Source of the DNA: Actinomucor elegans
Taxonomy: Eukaryota; Mucoromycota; Mucoromycetes; Mucorales; Mucoraceae
DNA length: 64,000 bases
Assembly (NCBI GenBank): GCA_026027325.1
Contig: JAMSLZ010000001.1
Coordinates: 3,658,001-3,722,000 of the forward strand
Reading direction: 5' to 3'
Of this stretch, positions 61,276 to 64,000 are shown piece by piece (position 1 is the first letter of the stretch; each line of letters begins with the position of its first letter). The translations under genes were made by a program, and so were the position numbers. Below the pieces are notes generated by a model that saw only the letters and a program-made list of their open reading frames with translations, was not told the DNA's origin and made no database searches.

Positions 61276-61860
61276 ATGTTAAGGACGAAGCGCCAAATTG
61301 ACTAAAAATAATTATGAGATTGAAGAACAGCGAGACAGTTGCAATTAAAGGCATGTGCTGTATAAATGCATCCTATGTGAACTAGGTAGATAATCAACTC
61401 ATTTATTGATCGTCTCCGATTCGATATTGCATTTGGTAAATAGTGCTTAACCAGAATAATAAAAAAAGCGGAACTATTAGCTTCATCACTTCTTTGGAAT
61501 AAAGCGAGCATACTGTATAGGCATTAAGCGAATTATCATTCGAAATAAACAAAATAAAAGAATCAAATAATAGCTGCTGCTATAGAATGTGGTCCGGTTG
61601 CTAAGAACCCTGTTTTTGACTATGACCGATTGCCATAGGTTCAAATCTTTTTGCTTTGTTCGAGATTTTGACAGGTATCCATTGCTATGTATCCAAATTT
61701 AATATATATACCACAGTTTATGCTGATAGTTTAGTACCAGCACGTTGGTATTTCTTTGTTACGTTATCTAGTTTTCTGTTAGACTGGACACTGTGTTTGT
61801 CGAGTTGTTTGGATTAAAATCAATGAACCATCCTCCCCTCCCAGATGGCGATTAGGCAAC

Positions 61861-61905
61861 TCGCGCGATCGCGTGGTTCGCTGTTTCAAACGCGAAATCG
61901 CGAAA
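61861..61905 (+). promoter_or_regulatory. CGCG-rich, possible G1/S (MBF/E2F-type) promoter element
   Basis: A cluster of CGCG in otherwise AT-rich DNA, 66-110 bp before the polymerase alpha start: TCGCGCGATCGCG and then AACGCGAAATCGCGAAA. CGCGAAA matches the core bound by MBF/SBF and E2F factors, which by established knowledge drive S-phase genes including polymerase alpha. Binding here is inferred. Confidence 0.5.
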
Positions 61906-61970
61906 AAAAAAATTGTAAATGAAACAAGCACGTCTTGCTGTCTCTTTTTCTTTTCAACCCCTTTAGCAGA

Positions 61971-64000
61971 ATGAGTTCTAGGTCAGATAGAGCCAACCGT
62001 TTAAAGCAGCTTCGAGAAGCAAAGCTTGGAAAGGGGAAACGTCAACAGGTAGGAAAGAAAGACTTGTATAAGATACTCAACTTGACCTAATTTCGTTTCT
62101 TACAACAGGACACTGATGACATTTACGATGAGGTTGAAGAAGAATACGCTCAACAAGACGAAGATTTCGTAGTTGACGATGATAACGCTGGCTATATTGA
62201 CAATGGCGTCGATGATCAGCATTTCTCTGATGAATATGAACAGGAACCTGAACAAGGTAAGCTGGACTTGGGAAAAGCAAGAAATTTGCACCGTCTAATT
62301 TGCTGAATATTAGGTAAAAGAAAGAGAAAAACCAAGAAGGAAAAGATCAAGAAAGAGAAAGAAGCTGCTATTGCTAAGCCTAGTCAACAAATCAACCGCT
62401 TCTTCAATAACTCGAAACTAAAGGCAGCTTTGAAACCCAAGCCTGCACCAGTAAGCTAGATCGTTATTGAGTCAAGTTATCTTGCTAATTTGAACTGATA
62501 GGTGGATGAAGAAGAATCTGAGGATTTCATGGCTGATTTGTTATCTGACTTTGGTTCCAGTGCCAAGAGTGTTGAAAAGAAACCCATCATGGTAAACAAG
62601 CCAAAGCCAATGACTGTGGGTGCATCCAATTTTGCTCGTTCGAAATTAATAGCACAGCGAGAGGTTGGAAGTAGTCTTTTTGTTAAAGAAGAGCCTTTGG
62701 AACAGAGTGTACAATCTACTGAACAACAACATATAGATGATGATATGACTGGATTCGATGATTATGATGATGATATGATGATGGATAGTTTTAATGAGCA
62801 GTTACTCAAGACAGAGGTCGAAAAATTGACTATTCGTGGACCATCGAAACCCAATTTCACTACGATCAACAAAGAAACAGACAGACCTGATCTTCAAAAC
62901 TGGCAAACTGCTGATGCAGGCATGATGGACACATTCAACCAAGATACTGTTAAGAATGAAACTCAAAGTATGGATATTTTTGAAGCAGATGGACATTTGA
63001 AGATGTGGTGGTATGATGCTTATGAACGAAGAGAAAAAGGTTACGTTTATCTGTTTGGTAAGGTGCTTAACAAAGGTACCAACAAGTATGTCAGTTGTTG
63101 TGTCACTGTCAAGAACATTGAGCGAAATTTGTTTGTTCTTCCTCGTAAATTTGCACTGGGTGGTAAGTGCCAATACATTTGTTTGTTACACTTTTATTGA
63201 TGTGTTATAGATCACGGTGAGGAAACTAAAAATGAAGTTGAAATGGCTGATGTCTATTCTGAGATATCTGATCTCTGCTCTAAACATCGCATCACTAAAT
63301 TCGCATCAAAGGAGGTTACCAGAAAATACGCTTTCGAATTACAAGATGTTCCAGCAGAAGCCAACTATTTAAAGGTTCTGTACGATTATGAACGTAAGCT
63401 AGAAAACGATTTTGCAAAGCGGGTCATGTCCTAACAAACTCCAATTAGAACCTGCATTGACTGGTGAGGAAAAAGGAAAGACTTTCAGTCGAATCTTTGG
63501 CGCAACTACAGGTCCTCTAGAGCACTTTTTGATTAAACGTGATATTATGGGTCCTTGTTGGTTGGATATCACCAATGCTACGATCAGTGGAACGAGTGTA
63601 TGTAACCCTTTTCATGCACTAAGTGTAGAACTAATGCATCAACTATACAGGAAACATGGAGTAAAGTAGAAATCGCTGTGGAGGATCCCAAGACAGTCAA
63701 TCCTCTTGAAGATAAAGACGGCAATCGACCAACCAATGTTCCACCTCTCGTGGTCATGTCCCTTTGCCTACGTACTATCATGAACGAGAAAAAAAATGTC
63801 AATGAAATCGTAGCTGCTGCTGCGCTAATCTGCGACCAAGTTCAAATTGATGATACTACACCGATTGAAAAGATGAACAAGTCAAGATTTACAGTAGTAC
63901 GCCAATTGGAAAACAAACCTTATCCTGCCAACTTTACTGAGACTGTCAGTAAAGAAAGGAAAGCGAATGGATTTGGTATTCAGATAGAGAGAACCGAAAC
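61971..64000 (+). CDS. POL1: DNA polymerase alpha catalytic subunit (3' partial)
   Basis: Catalytic subunit of the polymerase alpha-primase complex, which starts Okazaki fragments. Runs off the right edge. Visible exons: 61971-62048, 62109-62256, 62314-62450, 62502-63162, 63211-63393, 63449-63597, 63651-64000; about 568 residues. N-terminal polymerase-alpha domain (RANRLKQLREAKLGKGKRQQ), acidic and basic linkers, then the conserved block LKMWWYDAYERREKGYVYLF. Next come KYAFELQDVPAEANYLKVLY, FSRIFGATTGPLEHFLIKRD, MGPCWLDI and PLVVMSLCLRT in the start of the exonuclease-like B-family fold. The polymerase active site lies beyond the window. The donor CGTAAG at 63393 is required to remove an in-frame stop. 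Confidence 0.96.

Larger units (their letters stand above)
60078..61970. other. Intergenic region upstream of DNA polymerase alpha
   Basis: About 1.9 kb without a supported gene. Two reverse-oriented repeat-like segments at 61221-61275 and 61396-61441. The right end holds the polymerase alpha promoter. Confidence 0.45.

Noticed and set aside
61589..61652. tRNA-like segment (GGTTCAAATC preceded by a GGTTGCTAAGAACC arm)
   Set aside because: No acceptor stem or anticodon arm could be paired; a similar B-box-like string at 24646 also fails.

Overview
The window is nuclear DNA of a filamentous fungus, most likely an early-diverging Mucoromycota/Mucorales species. This is inferred from gene content and architecture, not from a database match. 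The DNA is AT-rich, with long homopolymer tracts. Genes are cut by many short GT-AG introns of about 44-100 nt, often with CTAAC-like branch sites. Products include secreted large-subunit catalases, a U11/U12-35K minor-spliceosome protein, a SNAPC3-type snRNA transcription factor and an EBP-type sterol isomerase, a combination unusual for Dikarya. Splice sites below were assigned by eye; for every multi-exon gene described as joined the exon phases add up to an open frame.

Layout. 1-1.3 kb: end of a polyQ SANT/Myb-like protein that enters from the left. 4.3-7.8 kb (-): HMG-CoA reductase, six exons. 10-14 kb (+): a run of an Atg8-like modifier, a SNAPC3 homologue and a SET-domain methyltransferase. 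15.6-18.2 kb (-): eight-exon secreted catalase. 19.9-23.4 kb (-): a secreted choice-of-anchor-A-like protein and, directly upstream, a decayed tandem copy. 25.4-29.5 kb (+): a polyQ coiled-coil protein of unknown role and an AIG1-like GTPase. 31.4-33.3 kb (+): ten-exon sphingoid-base-phosphate phosphatase. 36.4-38.7 kb (+): second secreted catalase, only two exons. 39.6-42.7 kb: U11/U12-35K (-) divergent from eIF1A (+), then EBP-type sterol isomerase (-) and a small ACT-domain protein (-). 42.7-49.4 kb: gene-poor. 49.4-50.7 kb (+): an RS-rich protein with a possible AFF-type C-terminal domain. 53.6-57.4 kb (+): TBC Rab-GAP and MBF1. 58.4-60.1 kb (-): SEC22 and a His-rich HYPK-like protein. 62-64 kb (+): N-terminal part of DNA polymerase alpha, leaving on the right.

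How the genes relate. They are mostly unlinked housekeeping genes. Themes are sterol metabolism (HMG-CoA reductase, EBP isomerase), peroxide defence at the cell surface (two catalases), membrane traffic (SEC22, TBC, Atg8), snRNA biology (SNAPC3, U11/U12-35K) and translation/transcription/replication (eIF1A, HYPK, MBF1, Pol alpha). The gene-poor stretches carry a dispersed degenerate repeat built around GATGCGACATT. The best leads are that repeat family, the decayed duplicate of the secreted protein, the minor-spliceosome/SNAPc pair, the contrasting exon structures of the two catalases, and the His-rich HYPK.
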